Below, in pieces: positions 1 to 8,256 of a stretch of DNA of 64,000 nucleotides. The DNA is taken from positions 124,001-188,000 of the forward strand of contig NZ_AUHV01000002.1 of NCBI RefSeq assembly GCF_000423365.1. Direction: 5' to 3'. Each line of letters begins with the position of its first letter. Position 1 is the stretch's first letter. The notes under the pieces were generated by a model, which had not been told where the DNA came from, did not search any database, and worked only from the letters and a program-made list of their open reading frames with translations. A program made the position numbers and the translations under genes. The stretch is from Maritalea myrionectae DSM 19524. GTDB lineage: Bacteria > Pseudomonadota > Alphaproteobacteria > Rhizobiales > Devosiaceae.

Positions 1-237
1 GGCGTAGGCGATGTGGCGGAAGAAATAAGGTGTTTCATAAAGGATCACCGGGTCCATGCGCGCTTGGCCATAGCCCCAAACGATCAGAGCAAGACCAATC
101 AGCGATTCAACCGCATAAAGGCCCTTCCACGTCATCTCACCGCGCTTGGCGATGAATTTTTCTCGGAAATCCGGCACCAACATGCGTGCCGAGTGAACGC
201 CTAAAAACAAAACAATGCCCAAAATTAGCCAAACCAT
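1..237 (-). CDS. NnrU family membrane protein (5' part only)
   Basis: The first 79 residues of a protein that runs off the left edge of the window. It starts with ATG at 237. The N-terminus is a hydrophobic segment (residues 1-15), then HSARMLVPDFREKFIAKRGE, then a second hydrophobic helix around residues 43-60. The short hydrophobic start followed by H-S-x-R and a WKGLY motif is the pattern of the NnrU family, integral membrane proteins named for a role near nitric oxide and nitrite reduction genes but found widely in alphaproteobacteria without denitrification. The role here cannot be set from the fragment. No denitrification gene lies in the window. The family assignment is from recalled pattern, not a search. 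Confidence 0.75.
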   Translation of the reverse strand, partial: MVWLILGIVLFLGVHSARMLVPDFREKFIAKRGEMTWKGLYAVESLIGLALIVWGYGQARMDPVILYETPYFFRHIAYA

Positions 238-391
238 CTTATCCCCCTTTGGTGATTTGCGCTCAATGTAGGAAGGTTCTTTCATGGATGCAACGACTAT
301 AAGCCGTGTACCAAGCACTTATCCCTGCCCTTGACCAAGGTGTAAGAAACTGCCAGCACTTGTTTTTTTAGTTGTTTTTTGCGAGGCACCT

Positions 392-1033
392 ATGTCTGAG
401 TTCATCATCACCACCTATGATTGGGTTCCCGAAGTGCCGCGGGGCTATGTGCGCGATTTGCGCTTGCGCTGGGCGGCGGAGGAAGGGCAACTGCCCTATC
501 GCGTGGAAAGCACCTCATTTCAAGATCGCGGGCCGGACCATTTTGCCAAACATCCTTTTGGTCAGGCACCAATGCTGACACACAAGGACCAGACAATTTT
601 TGAAAGCGGTGCCGCGCTTTTATATTTGGGCGAGCAAAGCGACAAGCTGATGCCAACAGATCAGGCGCGCCGCTACAATGTCACCCAATGGGTGTTCGCG
701 GCGCTTAACTCCATGGAAATGGCCAGCGTGCCCTGGTCACTGTTCAAATTCTCCGGCACGGACAATGATCAGTCCGGCTATCCCATGTTCGACAATTTCC
801 TCACCAGCCGCCTGACCAACTTGGAAAAAGCCCTCGCGGAGCGGGAGTGGTTGACCGATCAATTCTCGGTGGCCGATATTGCCATGGTGGATGTGCTGCG
901 CCTGATTGACCGGTTTGACGGCTTGGCCGGCTATCCGACTTGCCGCGCCCTGAAAGAGCGGGGCGAAGCCCGCCCTGCTTTTATCAAGGCGCATGCGGAT
1001 CAGCTGGCGCATTTCAAAAGAGGTGACGGTTAG
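392..1033 (+). CDS. Glutathione S-transferase family protein
   Basis: A 213-residue protein of usual GST length. The N-terminal thioredoxin-like half (about 1-85) ends with the glutathione-binding E-S pair in IFESGAALLYL, and the C-terminal helical half has the SVADIAMVDVLR motif (about residues 165-176), the conserved N-capping box of GST domain 2. It is probably a cytosolic enzyme adding glutathione to electrophiles or binding small ligands; the substrate cannot be read. It stands alone, five bases from the end of the convergent LysR gene. Longer overlapping frames in this stretch are shadows. A second GST gene lies at 23671. Confidence 0.85.
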   Translation: MSEFIITTYDWVPEVPRGYVRDLRLRWAAEEGQLPYRVESTSFQDRGPDHFAKHPFGQAPMLTHKDQTIFESGAALLYLGEQSDKLMPTDQARRYNVTQWVFAALNSMEMASVPWSLFKFSGTDNDQSGYPMFDNFLTSRLTNLEKALAEREWLTDQFSVADIAMVDVLRLIDRFDGLAGYPTCRALKERGEARPAFIKAHADQLAHFKRGDG

Positions 1034-1038
1034 CCATC

Positions 1039-1920
1039 TTAATGCGGCATGGCCTCGGCAGCGGACCCGTCAAACAAATCTTTCTCCGCCAAAATCAATT
1101 TGGTCAGAAATCGCGCAAAAGCCTGTAGTCGCGGTGTATGGCGCATATTCGGATTATAGAGCAACCAAAGATCGCGATCTTTTTCTGATTTGAAGGGCGC
1201 AATGCGCTGCAATATTGGGTCATCATCGCCAATGCGACAGGGCAACTGCGCCATGCCCAGCCCTGCGCGCACTGCTTGATGCAAGGCAACATTTGAGCTG
1301 ACGCGCACCGATGGCTGAGCATCCGGATAATAGTCTTTGACCCAGCTGGGTGTACGCTTGTCTCCCATGCGTCCGATCCATCTATGCACCGCGCCTGGTG
1401 CGGGCAAATAGTTTTTGGCGGCATAAAGTGCCAAATGCCGCGCCACCAGCTTTCGGCCCACCAAGCCTTCGGCTGGCGCGGCGGTCACCCGCAACGCGAT
1501 GTCTGCATCATGCTTTTGAATGCTCACAATATCGTCGGCACTGTCGAAATTGACGCAAATGTCTGGATATTGGGCTTTAAACGCGCCCATTTTGGGTAAG
1601 ATTACCGTTTGCAACAGATTTTCTGGTGCGGAGAAGGTCACCGCTCCCGTAAAGCTTTGATCATTTGCCCGCACGAGTTGATCTGCGTCTGCCAGCGCGT
1701 TCTGCATTGTTTTTGCGGCCGAAACCATGAGCAACCCCGCCTCGGTTAACTCATAACCTTCCGGCTTGCGCTCAAACAGGCGTGTACCAAGGCCTGCTTC
1801 AAGGGCCGCCAATCGGCGCGACACGGTGGCGTGGTTCACTTGCAGCTGTTTGGCCGCCCGCGAAATGTTCTGCGCCTCGTATATGGCAAGCAAAAAGCGA
1901 TAATCGTCCCAATCATGCAT
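1039..1920 (-). CDS. LysR family transcriptional regulator
   Basis: A 293-residue regulator. Residues 1-60 form the winged helix-turn-helix (ISRAAKQLQVNHATVSRRLA), and the rest a periplasmic-binding-like effector domain. The start is placed at the ATG at 1920 (MHDWDDYRF), because family members begin 3-8 residues before the first helix; a start nine codons upstream is possible but adds atypical residues. It is divergent from the secreted propeller gene at 2013, with 92 bases between, and the LysR rule makes that gene the likely target. A direct repeat overlapping its own start codon suggests autoregulation. The HATVSRRLAALE helix resembles the group of LysR regulators that control a single neighbouring enzyme, but the effector is unknown. 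Confidence 0.88.
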   Translation of the reverse strand: MHDWDDYRFLLAIYEAQNISRAAKQLQVNHATVSRRLAALEAGLGTRLFERKPEGYELTEAGLLMVSAAKTMQNALADADQLVRANDQSFTGAVTFSAPENLLQTVILPKMGAFKAQYPDICVNFDSADDIVSIQKHDADIALRVTAAPAEGLVGRKLVARHLALYAAKNYLPAPGAVHRWIGRMGDKRTPSWVKDYYPDAQPSVRVSSNVALHQAVRAGLGMAQLPCRIGDDDPILQRIAPFKSEKDRDLWLLYNPNMRHTPRLQAFARFLTKLILAEKDLFDGSAAEAMPH

Positions 1921-1966
1921 GATAATTTTCGCACTCCATATTTGCATATAATGATAATTTACGCAC
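1919..1966. promoter_or_regulatory. Direct-repeat operator between LysR gene and its divergent neighbour
   Basis: Two near-identical 16-base copies, ATGATAATTTTCGCAC (1919-1934) and ATGATAATTTACGCAC (1951-1966), differ at one base and are spaced 32 bases, about three helical turns. The first copy covers the start codon of the LysR gene. The layout suits cooperative binding by a tetrameric LysR protein that controls both divergent genes. Function is inferred. Confidence 0.5.
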
Positions 1967-2012
1967 GACCATAGAGCGCCTATTTCTGTTCTTCAACTTG
2001 AAAGGACAGAAC

Positions 2013-2960
2013 ATGAAGTCATTTATCCGTGCAAAATCTACGCTCATGACGCTCGGTTTAGCGTTGAGTACTGTCGCAACCCTTGCGACAACTGCCCCCG
2101 CACGCGACCAGATCGTGCTTCCCAAATCCGCCAGCTTTCCCGAAAGTATCGCCATCGACAGCGCCGGTGGCATCTATACGGGCAGCGTGACCTTGGGGAA
2201 CATTATCTATCTCCCAGCCGATGGCGGCGCGCAAAAAATCTTCGTTGAGGGCGGCACAAATGGCGCCATATCAATTGGCGGCCTCTTGCTCTCGCCGCAG
2301 CAGAGCATTCTTTACGCCTGTAGCTCAGACTTGGGGTTGAACAGCTTAAGCGGCTCCGCAGCTCCGGGCCTGCTTGCGTTTGACGTGGCGAGCGGCGCGT
2401 TGCAAAAGCGTTGGGACCTTCCCGGCGGCGGCCTGTGCAATGATTTGGCGCAAGGGGAAGACGGCACCATTTACGTCACCGACTCTTTTGTGCCGCGTAT
2501 CTTGTCACTCAAACCCGGCGCGGACGCATTTGAAACTCTGGTACAAGACGAGCGGTTCAGCGGCGAAGGCTTCAATCTGAGCGGCATTACAATTTTGGAC
2601 AATGCCCTGATCGTCGCCAAGTTCAACAGCGGCCAGTTCTTCCGTATTGATCTCACCAGCACCCCTACTGTGGCGCAAGAACTCCAGCTCAGCCAACCCA
2701 TCTATGCCCCTGATGGCATACGCGCCGTCGATGGCAACGGTATATTGGTGGCAGCCTCCAGTGGCCAAGTCGTGCACATCGAGATCGATGGGCTGGAGGC
2801 GAAGGTCACACCGCTCGATTATGCCTTTGATGCCCCAACATCGTTGGCTTTGCATGGCGAAAAAATCTACGTGTTGGAAGGCAAGCTCAACAAGCTGCCG
2901 GCGTTTGATCCGACAGCAGTCGCGCCAGAGCAGTTCACAATTTCAGTGTTACCTCGATAG
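2013..2960 (+). CDS. Secreted SMP-30/gluconolactonase-like beta-propeller protein
   Basis: A 315-residue protein beginning at ATG 2013, seven bases after AAAGGA; a TTG five codons upstream is rejected because the ribosome site fits the ATG. Residues 1-33 are a Sec signal peptide (basic start, hydrophobic core, cleavage near TTAPA-RD), so it is periplasmic. The body has repeating blades with the SMP-30-like signature NDLAQGEDGTIYVTDS (about residues 147-162) and IYAPDGIRAVDGNGILVA. SMP-30 relatives are metal-dependent lactonases or sugar and organophosphate hydrolases. Whether the metal ligands are all present is not established. The divergent LysR gene is its likely regulator. A terminator follows directly. 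Confidence 0.75.
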   Translation: MKSFIRAKSTLMTLGLALSTVATLATTAPARDQIVLPKSASFPESIAIDSAGGIYTGSVTLGNIIYLPADGGAQKIFVEGGTNGAISIGGLLLSPQQSILYACSSDLGLNSLSGSAAPGLLAFDVASGALQKRWDLPGGGLCNDLAQGEDGTIYVTDSFVPRILSLKPGADAFETLVQDERFSGEGFNLSGITILDNALIVAKFNSGQFFRIDLTSTPTVAQELQLSQPIYAPDGIRAVDGNGILVAASSGQVVHIEIDGLEAKVTPLDYAFDAPTSLALHGEKIYVLEGKLNKLPAFDPTAVAPEQFTISVLPR

Positions 2961-2968
2961 GTAAAAAG

Positions 2969-3005
2969 AAACGGCGCGTCGATTGATGCGCCGTTTGAAT
3001 TTTTG
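2969..3005 (+). terminator. Rho-independent terminator of the propeller gene
   Basis: A stem AAACGGCGC (2969-2977) pairs with GCGCCGTTT (2988-2996), loop of ten bases, followed by GAATTTTT. It lies nine bases after the stop codon. Confidence 0.8.
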
Positions 3006-3061
3006 AGGTGTTTGTCGCCGACTTCCGGCCCTACGCCGCGCTGCGCTGGCTTCGGGCGTTC

Positions 3062-3108
3062 GGACCTAAAATTGCTCCACCGGAGCAATTTTCCGCTACG
3101 CGTCGGTC
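3062..3108. repeat. Palindromic element and likely guaA terminator
   Basis: A perfect 11-base stem AAAATTGCTCC (3068-3078) and GGAGCAATTTT (3082-3092) with a three-base loop lies 17 bases past the guaA stop, with T runs on both strands, so it can end transcription in both directions. It sits inside an outer pair, GGACC (3062-3066) and GGTCC (3104-3108). The GC-rich flank (3010-3060) reads unlike a normal spacer and resembles the dispersed palindromic repeats of rhizobial genomes; only one copy is in this window. Confidence 0.55.
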
Positions 3109-3109
3109 C

Positions 3110-4678
3110 TCACTCCCATTCGATCGTGCCTGGGGGCTTTGAGGTCACGTCGTAGACGACGCGGTTGATGCCTTTGACTTCGTTAATGATGCGTGTGGCA
3201 GTGCGGCCGAGGAATTCCATATCGTAATGATAGAAATCGGCGGTCATGCCATCTACGGAGGTGACGGCCCGCAGGGCGCATACGAATTCGTAGGTACGGC
3301 CATCGCCCATCACGCCGACGGTTTGCACCGGGAGCAGCACGGCGAATGCCTGCCAGATCTTGTCATATTGGCCGGATTTGCGGATCTCATCGAGATAGAT
3401 CGCATCGGCCTTGCGCAAAATGTCGGCTTTCTCTTTGTTGATACCGCCGGGGCAGCGGATGGCCAGGCCCGGTCCGGGGAACGGGTGGCGGCCCACAAAG
3501 CTGTCGGGCAAACCAAGCTCGCGGCCCAGTTCGCGCACTTCGTCTTTGAAGAGTTCGCGGAGCGGCTCAACGAGCTTCAAATTCATCTTTTCCGGCAAGC
3601 CGCCCACATTGTGGTGGGATTTGATGGTCACGGAGGGACCGCCGGTAAAGCTGACGCTTTCAATCACGTCGGGATAAAGTGTGCCCTGCGCCAAAAACTC
3701 AGCACCGCCCACTTTTTTCGCTTCTTCTTCAAAGGTTTCGATGAACAAGCGGCCAATGATTTTGCGCTTTTCTTCCGGGTCAGACTTGCCGTCCAACTCG
3801 CCCATAAAGGTGTCTTCGGCATCCACATGCACCAGCGGAATATTGTAGTGGTCACGGAACAGGGTCACCACCTCTTCTGCTTCATTCATGCGCAACAGGC
3901 CATGATCCACAAAAATACAGGTCAGCTGATCGCCAATCGCTTCGTGGATCAAAACCGCGGCCACCGACGAATCCACGCCGCCGGACAGGCCGCAAATCAC
4001 TTTTGCGTCGCCCACTTCTTCGCGGATACGCTCAACTGCCATTTCGCGATAGGCGGCCATGGTCCATGAATTGTCGCATCCGCAGATTTTATGGACGAAA
4101 TTAGAAATCAGTTTCGCACCATCCGGGGTGTGCACCACTTCGGGGTGGAACTGCACCGCAAAGCGCTTTTTCGCTTCATGGGCAATCAGCGCAAAAGGTG
4201 CGCCGGGCGATTTGCCTTTCACCACAAACCCTTCGGGAATATCCACCACGCGGTCACCATGGCTCATCCAAACGGGGTATTTCTGCCCGACTTCCCACAC
4301 GCCTTCAAACAGCGGGCATGGCGCGATGATTTCCACATCAGCGCGGCCAAATTCGCGGTGGTCGCCGCCTTCAACTTTGCCGCCGAGGGACATGCACATG
4401 GCTTGCTGGCCATAGCAAATGCCAAACACTGGCACATCCAGCGCCCAGATGTCGGGATGGATTTCTGGCGCCATTTCATCGGTCACGCTTGCCGGGCCAC
4501 CGGAAAGGATCACGCCTTTGGGCTTGAGGGTTTCAAGCTTGTCGCCAAGATTGTTGAAGGGATGAACTTCGCAATAAACGCCCGCCTCGCGTACGCGACG
4601 TGCAATAAGCTGGGTCACTTGTGAACCGAAGTCCACAATGAGGATATTCTGGGTGGTGTCGTGGATGATGTCTGTCAT
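3110..4678 (-). CDS. guaA: GMP synthase (glutamine-hydrolysing)
   Basis: A 522-residue enzyme that amidates XMP to GMP with glutamine and ATP, the last step of guanine nucleotide synthesis in the cytosol. The N-terminal class I glutaminase domain (about 10-200) has the nucleophile C88 in FGICYGQQ and the partners H178 and E180 in FAVQFHPEV. The ATP-pyrophosphatase domain begins with the loop SGGVDSS (232-238), and the C-terminal dimerisation domain ends PPGTIEWE, the invariant terminus of the family. Length is normal and nothing is missing. It is a single gene, unlike guaB, which sits 8 kb away on the same strand with other genes. Confidence 0.98.
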   Translation of the reverse strand: MTDIIHDTTQNILIVDFGSQVTQLIARRVREAGVYCEVHPFNNLGDKLETLKPKGVILSGGPASVTDEMAPEIHPDIWALDVPVFGICYGQQAMCMSLGGKVEGGDHREFGRADVEIIAPCPLFEGVWEVGQKYPVWMSHGDRVVDIPEGFVVKGKSPGAPFALIAHEAKKRFAVQFHPEVVHTPDGAKLISNFVHKICGCDNSWTMAAYREMAVERIREEVGDAKVICGLSGGVDSSVAAVLIHEAIGDQLTCIFVDHGLLRMNEAEEVVTLFRDHYNIPLVHVDAEDTFMGELDGKSDPEEKRKIIGRLFIETFEEEAKKVGGAEFLAQGTLYPDVIESVSFTGGPSVTIKSHHNVGGLPEKMNLKLVEPLRELFKDEVRELGRELGLPDSFVGRHPFPGPGLAIRCPGGINKEKADILRKADAIYLDEIRKSGQYDKIWQAFAVLLPVQTVGVMGDGRTYEFVCALRAVTSVDGMTADFYHYDMEFLGRTATRIINEVKGINRVVYDVTSKPPGTIEWE

Positions 4679-4791
4679 GGCGACGCTTTACCCGCAATTG
4701 TGAGATTCCGCAACCGGGATTCACGCCGATTCTGGCAAAAAGTGAGTGCAATTGACGGTTTTATTTGCCCGGGCTGCCCGGCAACTTGAAT

Positions 4792-5250
4792 TTACCGCCA
4801 AATCACCAGCAACGCGCCGATAAAGACAAGTGTTGCGCCGAGCATCGCCTGCACATTCACCGGCCGTATTTTGTGATCAAACAGGCCGAAATGGTCATAA
4901 AGCAAGCTGGCGCAAATCTGCCCCACAATCACCACCAGAATAAAGGGCGCCACGCCCAGTCGCGGCACGGCAAAGATCGACACCAAGACTTGATAGACGC
5001 CGATCAGTGCGCCCAGCCACACCCAGGGTGGCATGGTGCGCACCGCCTGCACATCGGGCATCGGCACCCTTGTTAGGATGGCAACCAAACTGATGGCGCA
5101 GGTCGCAATCAGAAAAGCAATCAGTGTCGCAATGATGGGATTGCCCAGGCCTACAGCCATACGGGCATAGATGGGACCCTGCGCCGCGATCAATGCGCCG
5201 CCCAAAATGGCGGCGACCATCAGCCCGCCGATTAGCCAGCCTGTTGGCAT
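4792..5250 (-). CDS. Small YdcZ-type (DUF606) drug/metabolite transporter
   Basis: A 152-residue, very hydrophobic protein with about five membrane helices (roughly 5-25, 35-58, 73-92, 98-115 and 130-150). The size and the GALIAAQGPIYARMA start match the half-size DMT superfamily members called YdcZ or DUF606, which probably work as dimers at the inner membrane. The substrate is unknown. Its first 19 bases overlap the end of the acetyltransferase gene, so the two are translationally coupled, and both follow an XRE-cupin regulator in one minus-strand operon. This context suggests export or uptake of a small molecule that the GNAT enzyme modifies; that is inference. Confidence 0.75.
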   Translation of the reverse strand: MPTGWLIGGLMVAAILGGALIAAQGPIYARMAVGLGNPIIATLIAFLIATCAISLVAILTRVPMPDVQAVRTMPPWVWLGALIGVYQVLVSIFAVPRLGVAPFILVVIVGQICASLLYDHFGLFDHKIRPVNVQAMLGATLVFIGALLVIWR

Positions 5251-5777
5251 CGGCGCTCATCCAGCGTTTTGTACATATAGGTGGTGGCGTGGAATGCGTC
5301 GTCGGTGGCGTTTTTTCCAAAATTGGGAATGATCCCGGCCACCTTATAGCCCATGCGGTGATAGAACGGTTCTGCCCCGCCGCCTGTGCGTGTGTCCAGC
5401 GTGATCTGCCAGCGATGATGGGCCCTTGCCTCCTCTTCCAGCCGCGCGATCAAGTGATGGGCAATGCCTTTGCGGCGATGGTCAGGATGCACCATCATTT
5501 TAGAGACTTCCCCACGATGGGGCTGATTGTCGGGCATCCCTAATATCAATTGCGCCGTGCCCACGGCCCGCCCCTCTTCCAGCGCCAAAAACAAGGCCCG
5601 GTCGCCGCTTGCCACGGCGGGTCGGATCGACTCTTGCCAGAATTGACGCGCGCGCTCAGCGCTCAAGGGGGCGATAAAGCCAACCGCGGCGCCATTGTTC
5701 ACCGTTTGCTGCAAAATCTCGACAAGCTGATCGAGTTGCTCGTCAAACGCCTCCAGGGTTGCGCGAATAATCTTCAT
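5232..5777 (-). CDS. GNAT family N-acetyltransferase
   Basis: A 181-residue protein with the GNAT fold. The acetyl-CoA loop is MMVHPDHRRKGIAHHLIARL (about residues 93-112), with the Q/R-x-x-G-x-A signature as R-R-K-G-I-A, and a C-terminal strand TGGGAEPFYHRMGYKVAG, the usual Y-x-x-x-G-Y/F ending. It should transfer an acetyl group from acetyl-CoA to an amine; the substrate is unknown. It lies six bases after the XRE-cupin regulator and overlaps the downstream transporter by 19 bases. A small-molecule acceptor is more likely than a protein because of this partner, but that is inferred. Confidence 0.85.
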   Translation of the reverse strand: MKIIRATLEAFDEQLDQLVEILQQTVNNGAAVGFIAPLSAERARQFWQESIRPAVASGDRALFLALEEGRAVGTAQLILGMPDNQPHRGEVSKMMVHPDHRRKGIAHHLIARLEEEARAHHRWQITLDTRTGGGAEPFYHRMGYKVAGIIPNFGKNATDDAFHATTYMYKTLDERRCQQAG

Positions 5778-5783
5778 GGTGCC

Positions 5784-6335
5784 TCACACAAGAACAATAA
5801 AATAGTCCGCACCGCTATCCGGTGGGGTGATAAATTCCGAACTGGCGAACAATTGATAGCGCAGGCAATCGCCTGCCTTCAGGCTAAAGTGATGGTCATC
5901 GACGCGGATAAAGAGCGCGCCCTCCAGCATGATCAAATGATGCTCTAACCCCGCCAGCGACGGCTGGTCATAGATAATCTGCTTGCCCGGTTCCAACGTG
6001 CCGCGAATGACTTCGGCTTTGAGTTTTTCAGCGGGTGGCGACACTTTGGTGCGTGTAAACCCGGATTTGGCGTCGTGCCACACCTCTTGGTCAGCCTCGC
6101 GCACCAAGGGCACAAACTCGTCTTCCACCATCGCCATCAGCCGCGACATGGGCAGGCCATAAACCGCACACAATTTGCCCAACACTTCGGCGGTTGGACT
6201 CACCTCACCTTTTTCCAGACGTGACAGGGTGGCGCGACTAATGGCGCTTTGCTGCGCCAATTGATCGAGCGTCAAATCGGTGTCTAATCGCAATTGCTTC
6301 AGCCGTGCGGCCAGATTGGTTGAAAAACTGTCCAT
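5784..6335 (-). CDS. XRE-type helix-turn-helix regulator with cupin domain
   Basis: A 183-residue protein with two domains. Residues 8-62 are a Cro/XRE helix-turn-helix (LAQQSAISRATLSRLEKGEV), and residues about 105-180 form a small cupin barrel (LEHHLIMLEGALFIRV then DHHFSLKAGDCLRY) that usually binds a ligand. Such HTH-cupin proteins often control a neighbouring transporter or acetyltransferase in response to its substrate. It is the first gene of the operon with the GNAT and YdcZ-like genes. A clean inverted repeat 21 bases upstream of its start is a good candidate for autoregulation. Confidence 0.9.
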   Translation of the reverse strand: MDSFSTNLAARLKQLRLDTDLTLDQLAQQSAISRATLSRLEKGEVSPTAEVLGKLCAVYGLPMSRLMAMVEDEFVPLVREADQEVWHDAKSGFTRTKVSPPAEKLKAEVIRGTLEPGKQIIYDQPSLAGLEHHLIMLEGALFIRVDDHHFSLKAGDCLRYQLFASSEFITPPDSGADYFIVLV

Positions 6336-6355
6336 ATTGCCTCCATTTCTCTAAA

Positions 6356-6372
6356 ATGAGATATTTTCTCAT
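6356..6372. promoter_or_regulatory. Inverted-repeat operator of the XRE-cupin operon
   Basis: ATGAGA (6356-6361) and TCTCAT (6367-6372) form a perfect six-base inverted repeat with a five-base AT spacer, 21 bases before the start codon of the XRE gene on the minus strand. Half-site length and spacing fit an XRE dimer. Function is inferred from position. Confidence 0.5.
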
Positions 6373-6515
6373 AAATGGCAATAGCTAATTTGTGCCGGAA
6401 AACGGCGCAATCGGGCTTATTTCCTGAATTCGCTTGACTTTCATCGCGCTAAATGTTGAATGGGCGCATTATTGGACCGGCCCGAAAATGATTTTTTGGC
6501 CACGCGCTATCAGAA

Positions 6516-6552
6516 TGGCAATCAATGCCATATGCCGAGCAACGTGACTCGG
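6516..6552 (+). promoter_or_regulatory. Two small hairpins in the helicase leader
   Basis: TGGCA/TGCCA (6516-6530, loop five) and CCGAG/CTCGG (6535-6552, loop eight) lie in the 250-base spacer, ending 34 bases before the helicase start. The spacer holds no gene. Long structured leaders are common in front of cold-induced DEAD-box helicases, but these stems are short and no effect is proven. Confidence 0.25.
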
Positions 6553-6586
6553 ATGCTGCCGGCGCCAACAAACGAAAGATATCCCA

Positions 6587-7906
6587 TTGAGTTTTGAATT
6601 ATTCGGCTTAGCAAAGCCGATTCTTGCCGTTTTGCCTAAACTAGGCTTGAACGAGCCCACCCCTATTCAATCAAAAGCCATTCCGGCTGCGTTGGATGGG
6701 CGTGATATTGTGGGCCTCGCCCAAACAGGCACCGGCAAAACCGCGGCGTTCGCGCTGCCGATCGTGCATAAATTGCAAGCCCAGGGCGCGGTGCCAAAGA
6801 ACAAGCGTTTGCGCGCTTTGATCTTGTCACCAACCCGTGAGTTGGCTGCGCAGATTCACGAATCTGTACGCAACTATTCGGCCCGCACCAATTTGCGTGT
6901 GGCCACTATTGTTGGCGGCGTGTCTTATCGCGTGCAGAAAAACCAGTTGCAGCAGGGTGTCGACATTTTGATCGCCACACCAGGCCGTTTGCAGGACATG
7001 TTGAAGCAAAATGCGCTGACATTGGATGATGTGCAGATTGCCGTTCTCGACGAAGCCGACCAAATGCTTGATATTGGCTTCCTGCCTGCCATCAAAGAGA
7101 TTTTGAACCTGACACCAACTGAGCGTCAGACCCTTCTGTTCTCTGCTACTATGCCAAAAGAGATCCGCAAGCTGAGCAATTCACATTTGCACCAGCCGCT
7201 TGAGCTTTCTGTGCCATCGAACAAACCAACTGCCGACAAAGTCGAGCAAATGGTTATTTCCATGGGCAAAGGCGACAAGATTGAAGCGATCTCTGACGTA
7301 TTGTTGGAGCATGATGACAAAACAGCCATCGTATTCACCCGCACAAAGCGCGGTGCTGATAAAGTGACCAAGCGTCTTGGCGTGTCCGGCATCAAAGCCG
7401 CTGCGATCCACGGCAACAAGTCACACAATCAGCGCGAGCGTGCGCTCAAGCAATTCAAAAAAGGTGCCTGCAAAGTGTTGGTCGCGACTGACATTGCTGC
7501 GCGGGGCATTGACGTGCCTGGCGTTGGCTTGGTGATCAATTATGAATTGCCTGAAGTGGCTGAATCATATGTGCACCGTATTGGCCGTACGGCCCGTGCT
7601 GGTGCATCTGGCTTGGCGATTTCCTTCTGTGATGCTGAAGAGCGCCCCTATTTGGGCCTGATCCAGCGTTTGATCAAGTTGGATATTCCTGCAGTTGATT
7701 TGGAAGGCGAAAGCGTGGAAATCGAAATCCCACGTGGCGCCCCACCAAAACGCAACCAACGCCGCGGTCGCGGTGGCCCACCACGCGGTGGCCGTAACAA
7801 TGGCGGCGGCGGTCGTGACGGGCAGCACAAAAATTCTGCCCCAAAAAATGCCCCCCGCAAAGGCGGCAAGCCACGCAGCCGCAAGCCACGTCGCGACGCA
7901 GCGTAG
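6587..7906 (+). CDS. DEAD-box ATP-dependent RNA helicase, RhlE-like
   Basis: A 439-residue helicase. Motifs are in order: Q motif (TPIQSKAIP, about 26), motif I AQTGTGKT (about 46-53), the DEAD box in VLDEADQMLDIGF, SAT, and the C-terminal helicase motifs TDIAARGIDVP and HRIGRTARAG. The last 65 residues form a basic glycine- and arginine-rich tail that probably holds RNA. It should unwind short RNA duplexes in ribosome assembly or RNA decay. The start is a TTG at 6587 preceded by GAAAG; no in-frame ATG gives a family-like N-terminus. A terminator follows. Confidence 0.93.
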   Translation: MSFELFGLAKPILAVLPKLGLNEPTPIQSKAIPAALDGRDIVGLAQTGTGKTAAFALPIVHKLQAQGAVPKNKRLRALILSPTRELAAQIHESVRNYSARTNLRVATIVGGVSYRVQKNQLQQGVDILIATPGRLQDMLKQNALTLDDVQIAVLDEADQMLDIGFLPAIKEILNLTPTERQTLLFSATMPKEIRKLSNSHLHQPLELSVPSNKPTADKVEQMVISMGKGDKIEAISDVLLEHDDKTAIVFTRTKRGADKVTKRLGVSGIKAAAIHGNKSHNQRERALKQFKKGACKVLVATDIAARGIDVPGVGLVINYELPEVAESYVHRIGRTARAGASGLAISFCDAEERPYLGLIQRLIKLDIPAVDLEGESVEIEIPRGAPPKRNQRRGRGGPPRGGRNNGGGGRDGQHKNSAPKNAPRKGGKPRSRKPRRDAA

Positions 7907-7930
7907 TTTGGTTGACAGGTAAAAATTTGA

Positions 7931-7959
7931 AAGCCGCTGATTTTTCAGCGGCTTTTTTT
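7931..7959 (+). terminator. Rho-independent terminator of the helicase gene
   Basis: A perfect ten-base stem AAGCCGCTGA (7931-7940) and TCAGCGGCTT (7945-7954), loop TTTT, then TTTTTTA. It starts 25 bases after the stop codon. Confidence 0.9.
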
Positions 7960-8256
7960 ATGGGTGTGCTTTTGTGCGCGCACCCGCCGCCGGTAGTGTG
8001 CTCACGCCAAGTAGCGCCCCCGCAATCTTTGGGCGCAGCTACTCAGGCACACCTTCACTTCCACATCCCCATCGCTGCAAACCCCTTTTTTGGGATGGTG
8101 AAACATGTGGGTGGTGTCAATGCTAACAAAATGGGTGCAGTGGGGTGCGGAAACTCAAATGACACCAACAGAAATCGTAATCCACGGCCGGAGCATCCAT
8201 GCATAGCTTTGACCGAGATCAACACGACCTAACACGCCCATGCTAATCTTTTTGGC
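7960..8256. other. Spacer without a recognisable gene
   Basis: About 300 bases between the helicase terminator and the next gene. Short open frames cross it, but none has a good ribosome site or a familiar sequence. The stretch 7975-8060 is rich in C and G, the rest is mixed. I see no tRNA, SRP RNA or other known RNA. Confidence 0.5.

Noticed and set aside
3227-4069. A 280-codon open frame antisense to guaA
   Set aside because: It has no ribosome site and its product is a shadow of the guaA coding bias. guaA is certain on the other strand.
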